This document shows positions 7,768 to 16,300 of a stretch of DNA of 19,914 nucleotides, one piece after another. A program made the translations under genes and the position numbers. The number at the start of each line of letters is the position of its first letter. The first letter of the stretch is position 1. Under the pieces are notes generated by a model. That model was not told the origin of the DNA. It saw only the letters and a list, made by a program, of their open reading frames with translations, and ran no database searches. The DNA comes from an uncultured Oscillospiraceae bacterium (GTDB lineage Bacteria; Bacillota; Clostridia; Oscillospirales; Acutalibacteraceae), in the NCBI GenBank assembly GCA_900545625.1, contig UQZS01000029.1:1-19914 (forward strand), written 5' to 3'.

Positions 7768-9963
7768 ATGACCAGGCCGTTTTGCGTCACGGGCTTTACC
7801 ATGCTGTTTACGCTGTTCGTGCTTGGTACGAACGCGTCGGCAAAGGCGGTGCGTGCGGTGCTTTGCGCCGCGCTCATCGCCTTTGTGCTTTCTCTCGTCT
7901 TTCGCGCCTCCCGCCGCGACCGGACGCTGCCGACAGCTTTCTTGGCTGTCGTGCTTTCCACGGGGCTGCTGATTGCTGCCGGACAACAGCAGACAACATT
8001 TGCCGAACGGTACGCCGACCGCGAGGTAGAGATCCGAGGCGTATTGGCACAGCTTCCGTGGCAGCAGGATGGCAGGAATTATTACGTTTTGCAGCTCGAT
8101 ACGGCGGACGGCGAGCCCTGTGACGAGAAGCTGCGGCTCGTTTCCCGCGCGCCGCTGGACATCACACCCGCCGACCGTGTCACCGGTACGGTGAAAACCT
8201 TTGTGCTCGGCGCTTCCGGCGAAGACGGCGTATCGGAATATTACCGTTCCATAGACATCACGATGGGCGGCTACCCCGTGGACGACTTACAGGTGGAAAA
8301 GGGCGTGCGCACCGATCTGTCCGGTTATATCTTGCAGTTCCGGCTTGCCCTTTCCGACGCGCTGTTGACCGCACTGCCGAATGATAACGGCGCGCTTCTC
8401 GCCGCCATCGCCTTCGGCGCGGAGGATACGCTCCCGGATCGTGTCAACAACGCCTTCCGCGCCGTGGGCATTTCCCATATCTTGGTGGTCTCGGGGCTGC
8501 ATCTGACCGTTTGGACGATGCTTTTGTTCGCAGTCCTCCGAAAGCTCGGATGCCGCAGGCGGTTTTCTGCGGCGGTCGGCATTGCCTTTGTCTGCTTCTT
8601 TACGGTTTTAACGGGCGCCGAGCCCTCTATTTTGCGTTCGGCGGTCATGCTCTGTACGGTTTATGCCGCCGAATTCTTCCGCCGTGAATCGGATTCCTTA
8701 AATTCCATCGGTCTTGCCCTGACGGGGATGCTGCTTCTGAATCCTTACGCCGCGCGTTCGCTGTCACTTCTTCTGTCCGTGTTCGCGACACTCGGCATCC
8801 TGCTTTTGGAAAAGCCGATCGAGCGCGTGTTGATGCGGCCGTTTGCGAAAGCACGGCAGGGACTGCTTTTTCGCCTGTGCAGCGCGGTCGTTTCCGCCGT
8901 TGCGGTCACGGCGGCTGCAACCGTATTCACCCTGCCCGTGCAGCTTTGGGCGATCGGGAATATGTCCACCGTGACGCTTCTGGCGAACCTCCTGCTGCTT
9001 ACGGCGGGCAACGCCGCCATGGTGCTCGGTTCCTTCGGCGCGCTGCTTACACTTGCAGGCGTCTTTGGGCAGCCTGTGCTGCTGTTGGCGGGCTGGGTGG
9101 CGCAGTATCTTATCACGGTCACGGAAAGGCTCGCGCAGCTGCCGGGTGTGCTGCTGCCCATCAATTCGAACTTTGCCAAGCTCCTTTTGGCGCTTGCGTT
9201 TTTTGCGTGCGCCGTGTTCGTATTCCTGAAGAAGCCGAACAAGCGCATGATGCGCCTGACGGCAGCCGTCCTTTGCTGCGCATTTCTCGTGTGCAACACG
9301 GCGGTATATTTGCGCAGCCGCAGCGCGCTGCAAATGGCGGTGGCGGATGTCGGCAACGGGATGTCCGTGGTTCTTTCCTGCCGCGGCGAAACGGTCGTGC
9401 TCGGCTGCGGCGGCGACTACTTTGCGGATTCCGAAATTTGTGCTATACTTTCGGCATACGGCGCAACATATATCGACGCGCTCATCCTGCCGGACGAGAC
9501 GGATGAGCTGTTTTCCGCAGCGCTTTCCGTCGGCGGGCAGCTTCCCGTGAAAACCGTGTATTACGCACAGACCATCAAGCCGGAGACCCTGCCCGTAGGC
9601 GAGACGAAAACGCCGATCGACAAAACCGTACTCACCTTTGCGGACGGCGCATTGACCGTTGCGGTGCAAAGCAGCGGGGCTTACCGTTACGCTGAGATCT
9701 TATACGGCAGCTTCCGCGCGCTGGTTTCTTTTACGGAAGAAAATGATTTTCGCGGCGACAGCGCCTCGGTGCTCTGTGCCGCAGGGGAGCTGCCGAGGAA
9801 CACGGATGCTGCGGATTTCGAGTTGACCGTGTTTTCCGCAGCCAATCCGGGTGCGGCGGACGTGCCCGCGCTGCGCAGCCAAACCGTCTGTACCACTGCC
9901 GAAAACGGCAGCATTTCCCTGCTCGTGTTCCAAGACGGCGCGTTTCAATACAGAAGGATGTGA
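7768..9963 (+). CDS. comEC: ComEC/Rec2-family DNA-uptake channel with degenerate C-terminal hydrolase domain
   Basis: ComEC forms the inner-membrane channel that takes up single-stranded transforming DNA. The product is 731 residues. Layout: two N-terminal membrane segments (about 10-75); an OB-like DUF4131 region (about 95-180); the multi-spanning Competence domain (about 200-510) with the hallmark SHILVVSGLH at 236-245; and a C-terminal metallo-beta-lactamase-like domain from VADVGNG (525-531). In that last domain the usual HxHxDH metal site is replaced by LILPDETDE (572-580), so nuclease activity is unlikely. The ATG at 7768 is one base past the HIT stop and lacks a clear ribosome binding site, so expression is probably coupled; the ATG at 7801 is an alternative. 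No comEA or other competence gene is in the window. Confidence 0.93.
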   Translation: MTRPFCVTGFTMLFTLFVLGTNASAKAVRAVLCAALIAFVLSLVFRASRRDRTLPTAFLAVVLSTGLLIAAGQQQTTFAERYADREVEIRGVLAQLPWQQDGRNYYVLQLDTADGEPCDEKLRLVSRAPLDITPADRVTGTVKTFVLGASGEDGVSEYYRSIDITMGGYPVDDLQVEKGVRTDLSGYILQFRLALSDALLTALPNDNGALLAAIAFGAEDTLPDRVNNAFRAVGISHILVVSGLHLTVWTMLLFAVLRKLGCRRRFSAAVGIAFVCFFTVLTGAEPSILRSAVMLCTVYAAEFFRRESDSLNSIGLALTGMLLLNPYAARSLSLLLSVFATLGILLLEKPIERVLMRPFAKARQGLLFRLCSAVVSAVAVTAAATVFTLPVQLWAIGNMSTVTLLANLLLLTAGNAAMVLGSFGALLTLAGVFGQPVLLLAGWVAQYLITVTERLAQLPGVLLPINSNFAKLLLALAFFACAVFVFLKKPNKRMMRLTAAVLCCAFLVCNTAVYLRSRSALQMAVADVGNGMSVVLSCRGETVVLGCGGDYFADSEICAILSAYGATYIDALILPDETDELFSAALSVGGQLPVKTVYYAQTIKPETLPVGETKTPIDKTVLTFADGALTVAVQSSGAYRYAEILYGSFRALVSFTEENDFRGDSASVLCAAGELPRNTDAADFELTVFSAANPGAADVPALRSQTVCTTAENGSISLLVFQDGAFQYRRM

Positions 9964-9968
9964 CTTTT

Positions 9969-11021
9969 ATGCCCCAGCTCAACGAAGTGCAGCTCAAGCA
10001 ACAGCTCAAAAGCGGCGATTTTTCCCGCGTATATCTGTTCTACGGGGCGGAAGGCTACTTGAAGCAGCATTATGCCGAGTGCCTTGCGAAAGCGTGTGTT
10101 ACGCCCGGCATGGAGGGCTTCAATTTCAAGAAATACGAAGCGTCCGACGGCGTGCCGCTTTCTGAGGTGCTCGAAGCTGCCGAAACGCTTCCCGCGTTCG
10201 GCGGGTATATGTGCGTTCTCGCGCGCGACTATGCGCTCGATGCGCTCAACACGGCGGACAAGGCGCGGCTGGAAGATTTCTTGGCAGACCCGCCCGAAAG
10301 CACGGTGCTCCTTTTTTGGCAGGATACCGTGGAGGTCAACGCGAAAAAAAGCGCCAAATGGCGTGCGGTGCTTTCTGAAATTTCCCAATGCGGTGCAACA
10401 GTTGCGTTTGACCGCATGGATATGCAAACGCTTTGCAAAACACTGTCGGCGGGCGCGGCCAAGCGCGGCTGTCAGCTTGAGAAAACGGAGGCACGCTATC
10501 TTGCGGAGACGGTCGGCAACGATCTGAACCGTCTGCTCGGCGAGCTCGAAAAGCTGTGCAGCTACAAGCAAAGCGGCACGATCACCAAAGCGGACATCGA
10601 CGCAGTCGCCACACGGTCGCTCGAAGCCAACGTATTCGATCTGTCGCGGGCGCTGTCATCGGGCAACTGCGCGCGCGCACTGGAAATCCTCTCACAGCTT
10701 TTGCAGGAAAAGGAAAAGCCGGAACTCATCCTCGGCACGCTTTGCGGCGTGTATGTGGACATGTACCGCGTCAAGCTCGCACTTGAGGCGGGTGAGCGCG
10801 CCGAAGCGCCCGCCAAATTCTTCAACTACAAAGGCAAGGAGTTCCGCCTGCGCAACGCTGCACGCGACGCCTCGCGCTATGACAAGCGCGACCTGCGGCA
10901 GGCGCTGGATCTGTGCACATCGGCGGACCGCGCGCTGAAATCGGGCAGCACGCCCGCGCCGCTCGTGCTCGAACGGCTGCTCGTGCAGCTCGCCGCTATC
11001 CGTGCGGGGACGCTGCAATGA
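9969..11021 (+). CDS. holA: DNA polymerase III delta subunit
   Basis: The delta subunit of the clamp loader opens the beta sliding clamp. The product is 350 residues from the ATG at 9969. Seen: the N-terminal VYLFYGAEGYLKQHYAECL block typical of delta; the central LAETVGNDLNRLLGELEKL stretch at the end of the AAA+-like region; ATRSLEANVFDLSRAL at the collar linker; and the C-terminal LKSGSTPAPLVLERLLVQL helix. It follows comEC by 5 bases, a very common Firmicute order. An in-frame GTG at 9960 would overlap comEC, but GAAGGA near 9950 fits the ATG at acceptable spacing. Its stop overlaps the next gene as ATGA. Confidence 0.95.
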   Translation: MPQLNEVQLKQQLKSGDFSRVYLFYGAEGYLKQHYAECLAKACVTPGMEGFNFKKYEASDGVPLSEVLEAAETLPAFGGYMCVLARDYALDALNTADKARLEDFLADPPESTVLLFWQDTVEVNAKKSAKWRAVLSEISQCGATVAFDRMDMQTLCKTLSAGAAKRGCQLEKTEARYLAETVGNDLNRLLGELEKLCSYKQSGTITKADIDAVATRSLEANVFDLSRALSSGNCARALEILSQLLQEKEKPELILGTLCGVYVDMYRVKLALEAGERAEAPAKFFNYKGKEFRLRNAARDASRYDKRDLRQALDLCTSADRALKSGSTPAPLVLERLLVQLAAIRAGTLQ

Positions 11022-11623
11022 TCCGCATCCGTCAAGCGGTGATCGTAGAGGGGAAATACGATCAAATTCGGCTGTCCTCGCTTTTAGATACCGTGATCCT
11101 CACGACCGACGGCTTCGGCGTGTTCAAAGATAAAGAAAAACAGAAGCTGCTGCGCCGCCTCGCGTATGAGCGCGGGCTCGTCGTCTTGACCGACAGCGAT
11201 TCGGCGGGTTTTGTCATTCGTTCTTTTCTAAACGGGATCGTCGAGCCGCAGTATATTACGAACGTGTATATCCCCGACGTGCTCGGCAAGGAAAAGCGCA
11301 AAGCCGCGCCCTCCAAGGAGGGCAAGCTCGGCGTGGAGGGGATGCGCACCGAGCAGCTTTTGGAAGCGTTTCGCAAGGCGGGCGTTACCGCGGATGAAGC
11401 GCCGCCTCAGAACGAGCGCCGCGAAGTGACGAAAACCGACTTGTTTGAAGACGGGCTTTCGGGCGGGCAGGGCAGTGCGCAGAAACGCCGCCGCCTGTTG
11501 CGGGCGCTGGATTTTCCCGAGCGCATGAGCGCCAATGCGATGCTAAAGCTCATCAACACCTGCATGACCTATGCGGAATATAAGGCGGCGGTGCGCGCCA
11601 TCCCTGAGGAGAAAGAGACATGA
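11018..11623 (+). CDS. Toprim-domain protein, RNase M5-like (DUF4093)
   Basis: A 201-residue protein with an N-terminal Toprim fold: the catalytic Glu motif VIVEGKYD (Glu11) at residues 8-15 and the metal-binding LTDSDSAG at 57-64 (Asp59, Asp61), followed by a basic linker and a C-terminal helical region (about 130-195). Architecture and length match RNase M5, which matures 5S rRNA precursors in Firmicutes, and the related Toprim-DUF4093 proteins of Clostridia. I see no rsmA/ksgA beside it, the usual rnmV partner, so I leave the symbol blank. The start ATG overlaps the holA TGA, and its own TGA overlaps the next ATG, implying tight translational coupling. Confidence 0.85.
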   Translation: MIRIRQAVIVEGKYDQIRLSSLLDTVILTTDGFGVFKDKEKQKLLRRLAYERGLVVLTDSDSAGFVIRSFLNGIVEPQYITNVYIPDVLGKEKRKAAPSKEGKLGVEGMRTEQLLEAFRKAGVTADEAPPQNERREVTKTDLFEDGLSGGQGSAQKRRRLLRALDFPERMSANAMLKLINTCMTYAEYKAAVRAIPEEKET

Positions 11624-12633
11624 ACCTGCTGGTACTCGCAACAGGCGGCACCATCGGCAGTGCCCCGAAAGCCAAGGGGCTTGACACGGATGCGGCGCAG
11701 ACTCCGCAGCTTTTGCAGATGTACCGAAGGCAATACGGGGAACACGCGTGTTTTACCGTGCGGCAGCTTTGCACCGTGCTTTCGGAAAACATAGAGGACA
11801 GCTTTTATGAGACCCTCTGTGCTGCGCTGTGCGCGCCCGAAACGGCGCGGTTCGACGGCGTTATCGTGCTGCACGGTACGGATACGCTGCCCTACACCGC
11901 CGCGCTGTGCGCGATGGCGTGCCGGCAGCTTCGCGTCCCCGTCTGCTTTGTGTCCTCGGCGTATGTGCTCACAGACCCCCGCCAAAACGGACTTCTGAAT
12001 CTGCGCGCGGCGGTGCGGTATATCGAAGCGGGCGGCGCGGGCTTTGTCGTCCCGTTTCACAACACAGGCGACACGACCGAGATCCACCTCGCCACCCGGC
12101 TGCTCGAAGCCGACCCCTTCACCGACCGCTTTTCTTCTGCGGCGGATGCACCGCTCGCCGTGCTTTGCGGCGACGAGATCCGCTTTTCCGCGTCATCCCA
12201 GCTCCCGACGCAGGAGGAACTCCGAATCCCTTTGCGTGCATGTTCAGAAGCCCCTCTGTGTCTGCAAAAGAAAATTGCGCTGATCTCCTGCTTTCCCGGC
12301 ATGGCGCCGAAGGCAGACGCGCTTTCCTCAGACTTTGCGGCGGCGCTTCTTTGGGGCTACCATTCGGGCACTGCGCCGCAAAAGGCGCTCGCCGATTTTG
12401 CCGCACAAATGCGTGCGCAAAACCGCGCGGTGTATTTAGCGCCGGTCAAGCGTGCGGCAGAGCAGTATGCCAGTACGAACGCGCTGCTCGCCTGCGGCGT
12501 GCGCCCAATGTACGCGCTCACCGCGCCGTCTGCGCTCGCGCGCTTAAAAATCGCCTATAACCAAAGCGCCGTGCCTCCTGAAACCCTCGCCGACGAAGTC
12601 CTGTATTACGAGGAAATCCCCGCATCCGAATAA
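11620..12633 (+). CDS. Asparaginase-like protein (type I/II fold)
   Basis: The 337-residue product has the L-asparaginase fold: ATGGTIGS at residues 7-14 with the first catalytic Thr (Thr11), VLHGTDTLPYTAAL with HGTDT at 85-89 (Thr87, Asp88), AYVLTDPRQNGLLN, and a C-terminal-domain loop LWGYHSGTAP. There is no predicted signal peptide, so it would be cytosolic. Odd point: the region that should carry the conserved catalytic lysine (EIHLATRLLEADPFTDRFSS, Glu163 by rough alignment) contains no lysine, nor does any position from about 150 to 240. Enzyme activity is therefore uncertain. It is the last gene of the alaS operon, overlapping the Toprim gene by ATGA and followed by a terminator. Confidence 0.85.
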   Translation: MNLLVLATGGTIGSAPKAKGLDTDAAQTPQLLQMYRRQYGEHACFTVRQLCTVLSENIEDSFYETLCAALCAPETARFDGVIVLHGTDTLPYTAALCAMACRQLRVPVCFVSSAYVLTDPRQNGLLNLRAAVRYIEAGGAGFVVPFHNTGDTTEIHLATRLLEADPFTDRFSSAADAPLAVLCGDEIRFSASSQLPTQEELRIPLRACSEAPLCLQKKIALISCFPGMAPKADALSSDFAAALLWGYHSGTAPQKALADFAAQMRAQNRAVYLAPVKRAAEQYASTNALLACGVRPMYALTAPSALARLKIAYNQSAVPPETLADEVLYYEEIPASE

Positions 12634-12652
12634 AGACCCCAAAAGCATACAA

Positions 12653-12677
12653 CGCCCCGCCGAGTGTCGGCGGGGCG
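12653..12677 (+). terminator. Terminator of the alaS-asparaginase operon
   Basis: CGCCCCGCCGA (12653-12663), loop GTG, TCGGCGGGGCG (12667-12677): a perfect 11-bp GC-rich stem 19 bases after the asparaginase stop. The following CTTTGCGTT is only weakly T-rich, so the call rests on stem strength and position. Confidence 0.75.
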
Positions 12678-12696
12678 CTTTGCGTTCAGGAAAAGT

Positions 12697-12723
12697 TGGT
12701 TAAGCTGCCGGGGATCGAACCCG
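12697..12723 (-). other. tRNA 3'-end-like fragment (T-arm, acceptor strand, ACCA)
   Basis: Read on the minus strand this gives TCGGG, the T-loop TTCGATC, CCCGG (a five-pair T-stem with one U-G), then CAGCTTA and ACCA, exactly the layout of a tRNA 3' end with an encoded CCA. No D-arm or anticodon arm can be found upstream on that strand, so it is not a complete tRNA. It coincides with the left inverted repeat of the 279-bp segment and may be an attachment-site relic or chance. Confidence 0.35.
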
Positions 12724-12979
12724 ATATGCCGAAAACGCGCTGACACGGCGGTCTTTCCCTTTTTTACCCTTGGAAGGCGGCAGCCTGCCTGCGTGCTCAA
12801 AACGAAAATCCCATCCCTGCCGCCATCGTTTTCGCGCACAGGAGTTTTCAGCGAGAGGATTTTTGTGCGGGCAAGGCACAAAAGCGCCGGAATACTTGAC
12901 GTATTTCAAGCTTTTTAACGCAGCCCGCGCGGGAAGCATCCGCTGTAAACCATATTGTGTTCGATTACCGGCAGCTTAT
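12701..12979. mobile_element. 279-bp MITE-like segment with 28-bp terminal inverted repeats
   Basis: The arms 12701-12728 (plus) and 12979-12952 (minus) both begin TAAGCTGCCGG and end ATATG, with ATCGAAC conserved between them; 24 of 28 positions match. Each outer end carries TA, compatible with a TA target duplication, though TA could equally belong to the repeat. The interior has no convincing gene, but contains an 8-bp hairpin TTTTGTGC/GCACAAAA at 12861-12883. Non-autonomous element is my best reading; a structured RNA or a pair of recombination sites is also possible. No transposase lies nearby. Confidence 0.5.
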
Positions 12980-13046
12980 CGCGATCATCACGGCAATGGC
13001 GAGCGCGCCTGCCGCTGAAACACAGGAAACGGTATACACAAAAACA

Positions 13047-13070
13047 TCCCCGTGCAGTTTCGCACGGGGA
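13047..13070 (-). terminator. Terminator of the small minus-strand gene
   Basis: TCCCCGTGC (13047-13055) pairs perfectly with GCACGGGGA (13062-13070) around a 6-base loop. On the minus strand the stem is followed by TGTTTTTGTG, a good T-tract, 21 bases beyond the stop of the 45-residue gene. Confidence 0.85.
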
Positions 13071-13090
13071 CTTGCTTTGCTGTTGGTTGT

Positions 13091-13228
13091 TTATTTCTTG
13101 TTTTCGCCGCCGGGGCCGTCACGCCGGTCGCTGCCGGCGGGCGGGTTTTCCATCCCTGTGGAGGTCCACTGGTTGTTCGTTGCGCTCTTGTTGTCGGATT
13201 TCTTTTTTTGAGATTTGTTCTTTGCCAT
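13091..13228 (-). CDS. Small basic hydrophilic protein, unknown function
   Basis: A 45-residue protein, very rich in Lys, Asn, Ser and Gly, with no hydrophobic segment; it begins MAKNKSQKKK and ends GPGGENKK. It is probably disordered. Support for a real gene: GAGGTGAG sits seven bases before the ATG, a strong terminator follows the stop, and a possible promoter lies upstream. The open frame reaches 13339, but the longer N-terminus has no ribosome binding site and unlike composition. The composition recalls short Clostridia proteins and small spore proteins, but I recognise no family and assign no function. It points away from the helicase-nuclease gene. Confidence 0.7.
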   Translation of the reverse strand: MAKNKSQKKKSDNKSATNNQWTSTGMENPPAGSDRRDGPGGENKK

Positions 13229-13271
13229 TGTTCTCACCTCACAAGCAGTATGCCCGCCGCGGCGGAAGATA

Positions 13272-13300
13272 TGCATACCAAGATACGCAAGTATACGAAA
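13272..13300 (-). promoter_or_regulatory. Possible promoter of the small minus-strand gene
   Basis: On the minus strand TTTCGT (13300-13295), 17 bp, then TATGCA (13277-13272) preceded by TGG, an extended -10. Both boxes are weak matches; position relative to the ATG at 13228 is reasonable. A GC palindrome CCGCCGCGGCGG at 13254-13265 would lie in the leader. Confidence 0.3.
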
Positions 13301-13324
13301 GAGGCGTTTCGCAACAATCGGATG

Positions 13325-13353
13325 TTGCCAATTCGGCACGAATCCTATATAAT
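13325..13353 (+). promoter_or_regulatory. Strong promoter of the helicase-nuclease gene, with overlapping inverted repeat
   Basis: TTGCCA at 13325-13330, 17 bp, and a perfect TATAAT at 13348-13353 place the start near 13360. An inverted repeat GCAACA/TGTTGC (13311-13316, 13323-13328, 6-base centre) overlaps the -35 box and could be an operator. Boxes are read directly; repressor binding is inferred. Confidence 0.8.
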
Positions 13354-13393
13354 GGTTTCATGAAAGGAAGATTTTTGAAATAGGGAATTGCAA

Positions 13394-16300
13394 ATGAAAA
13401 AGATTGCCAAGGATATTTTCAGGGCCATTCATGAGGGAAAATGGCTTGCCATTGAATATCAGAACAAAACAGGCAATACGACCAACTATTGGATCGGTAT
13501 AAAAGGGATCCATACATCCAAGCAAATGTTGATCGTTGACGGGCTGAATGTAGCTTCTGCACAGCTTACCGAACTAACGTTGTTTTATGCTTCCATACGC
13601 AGTACGGAGGTGATTCAAGGTTCCTATTGTCCGATCAACTCGAATTTGATCGCGGATATTGAAAAACACCCGTCGCGGTATACGTTTATTTTTCAAAATG
13701 TTGCAAATCTAAAACTTCTCAATTACTATGCCGAGTGCAACCGACTGGACGCAACGCCGTATCGCAAAGATTATGCGCTGGTGGATGCGCTGGATTTGGA
13801 TTTGATCGGGCAGGACACATATCATTTGAATGATCTGCAGTATGGAAAAATTGTGCAGGATTTTCACAAAACGGCGAAATATAACAATGCAAACAGCCAA
13901 AAGAGCAGCTTTGCCCTGTGCATGAATGTTTGCAGCATTCATACGAAAAAGGGACTGTATGTTTTGGCATATAAAAAGCTTCTGCTGGACGTCAAAAATA
14001 AGACGCTCAAACAGGACGAAGATATTACGGTTTGTACGGAGTTTACGGTAGACGGCTGTAAATTCAGTATCCAGTATTTTCTGGAGAATGACGAACTTGC
14101 CCTGTTGGATGATTTTGAGCAAAATGCAGAAGCAATCAAAGATGCCATTACACAGAACCATCCGGAGTGCGGCGGCGTAGATGATATGCCGTATGTCATG
14201 TCGATCCGATATGATGCTAATCTGGATTTAGAGACGGAATATGCGGCAATTTTAGAGATGTATGACAGGGATCAGGTATCCTATCCCATCAAAGCGTTTT
14301 TTGGGGATCTGACCTCCAAACCTGTTCGAAGAAAGAATTTTCCGCTGGCGCTTTATAACAATCGTGTCAATTTGGATCAGCTGTTGGCGATCCACAACGG
14401 CATGAAATACCCGGTACTGTATGTACAGGGCCCGCCGGGGAGCGGAAAAACCAATACGATCCTGAATACTGTCATAACCGCCTTTTTTAACAACAAAACT
14501 GTGTTGATCTCCTCCTACAATAACCATCCGGTTGACGAAATCTTTGAAAAACTTTCCAAACTGGAATACAGAAATTTTGTAATACCGTTTCCGGTTGTTC
14601 GGCTCGGAAATAAAGACTATGTCCGAAAGGCGATTCAACATATCCGCATTCTGTACGAACAGACAAAATCGATAACGGTATATGATGCCGCTTTAAGCAA
14701 GAAGCACAGCTTTGAAGAACAGCGCAATAAAGACTTGAACGACCTTTTACACCGCTACGAGCAAAAACTGGATTTAGAAGAACGCAAGGCTATGATTGAG
14801 GCGCTCCTTTCCTCTTCTACGAATATGCCCATGATGTATAATTTGCAAACCAGGCAGCTGCAAGAGGTGAAACAGCAGCTTGCTGCAATCGGAAATGTGC
14901 GTGACGAAGACGTTTATCCGCTGATTCAAACGGATCTGCGAGAATTTAAGATGTATCTGAATTACACCTCCGCAAAATATATCAAGCACCTTTCCGAACC
15001 AAAATACAAAGAGCTGTTGGATATTGTATACATGGAGGATGCGGACGAGCAATATACGGCGTTTACAAAATATCTTTCCAAAGATGCAAATATGCAAAAG
15101 TTTCTAAAGGTGTTTCCGGTTGTTGTAACAACAAATATCAGTGCACACAGGCTGGGCGAACCGAAACCGTATTTTGATATGGTAATTATGGATGAGGCAA
15201 GCCAATGTAACACAGCCGTGGCTTTGGTGCCGATTCTACGCGGCAATCAGCTTATGCTTGTGGGCGATCCGCAGCAGCTTCGCCCTGTGATTTTGCTGGA
15301 TGACAAAAGCAACACGGCGCTCAAAAAACGATTCCACGTTTCAGACGCGTATGACTACAGGGAAAAATCTGTGTATCAAACCTTTTTGGCGGCGGATGCC
15401 GTGAGTGACGAGATCCTTTTGAGCTATCATTACAGATGTCATCCGAAGATCATTCGGTTTAACAATCAGAAATATTACAATAAAAAGCTGCATATAAAAT
15501 CCTCTGCGGAAAACCCCACCCCGTTGGAATTTATAGAATGCGACGGCAGAAATTTTGGGGAGAAAAACACAAATGAAAGCGAAGCGCAGGCGATTTTACA
15601 ATACGTGCGGCGGCATCCCGACAAATCCATTGCGGTCATCACGCCGTTTGTCAATCAAAAAGAAAAGATACAATCCATTTTACGCGAAAACAACATAAGC
15701 AACGTGGAGTGCGGTACGGTGCATGCGTTTCAAGGCGATGAAAAGCAGGAAGTTATCTTTTCACTTGCTTTGACGGAACGAACTGGACAAAAAACGTACG
15801 ATTGGCTTAAAAACAATCGGGAACTCATTAATGTGGCGACTTCGAGGGCGCAGGAAAAACTCATTATTGCCGCAAATTCCGCACAAATCAAACGATTGCA
15901 TCGTCCAAACGACGATGATGATATTTTCGAGCTATACAATTATGTACGCTCCAACGGAAAAACCACCGTCACGGCAAAGACGGCGGCATCCCGTGCGCTG
16001 GGCATCAAACCGTACAGCACCGAAACGGAAGAAGCGTTTTTACAAAACCTCAACCACGCCATCAGCGCTATGATGATCACCCGGGCAAAATACACGGTGA
16101 AAAAGGAAGTTGCGATCTCGCATGTGTTTACCAATACCACGCAAGAGATCAACGACTTGTTCTATACAGGCAGGTTCGATTATGTCGTGTATGAGAGAAT
16201 GGGGAAGGCGAGCTATCCCGTTTTTGCCATCGAGCTGGATGGGAACGAGCATGATACAGACGAACGGGTCATGCTTCGGGATCGCAAAAAGCAACAAATC

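Noticed and set aside
6831..7961. Minus-strand open frame spanning the alaS-HIT-comEC junctions
   Set aside because: Crosses three well-supported plus-strand genes and shows no recognisable domain.
8764..9669. Minus-strand open frame inside comEC
   Set aside because: Arg/His-rich shadow of comEC; no ribosome binding site or family motif.
12697..12787. A complete class II-sized tRNA on the minus strand ending in ACCA
   Set aside because: The 3' acceptor can pair imperfectly with 12787-12781 (six of seven), but no D-arm with a GG loop or anticodon arm can be formed, so only a 3'-end-like fragment is listed.
12697..12979. tmRNA (ssrA) or a tRNA interrupted by an intron
   Set aside because: The outer ends pair (TAAGCTG with CAGCTTA), but the sequence lacks the tmRNA GGGG acceptor start, a tag-peptide frame, and any tRNA 5'-half features; the pairing is explained by the inverted repeat.
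12955..13383. Plus-strand open frames between the inverted-repeat element and the helicase gene
   Set aside because: They run antisense to the small gene and its terminator and across the helicase promoter; no ribosome binding site or homology signal.
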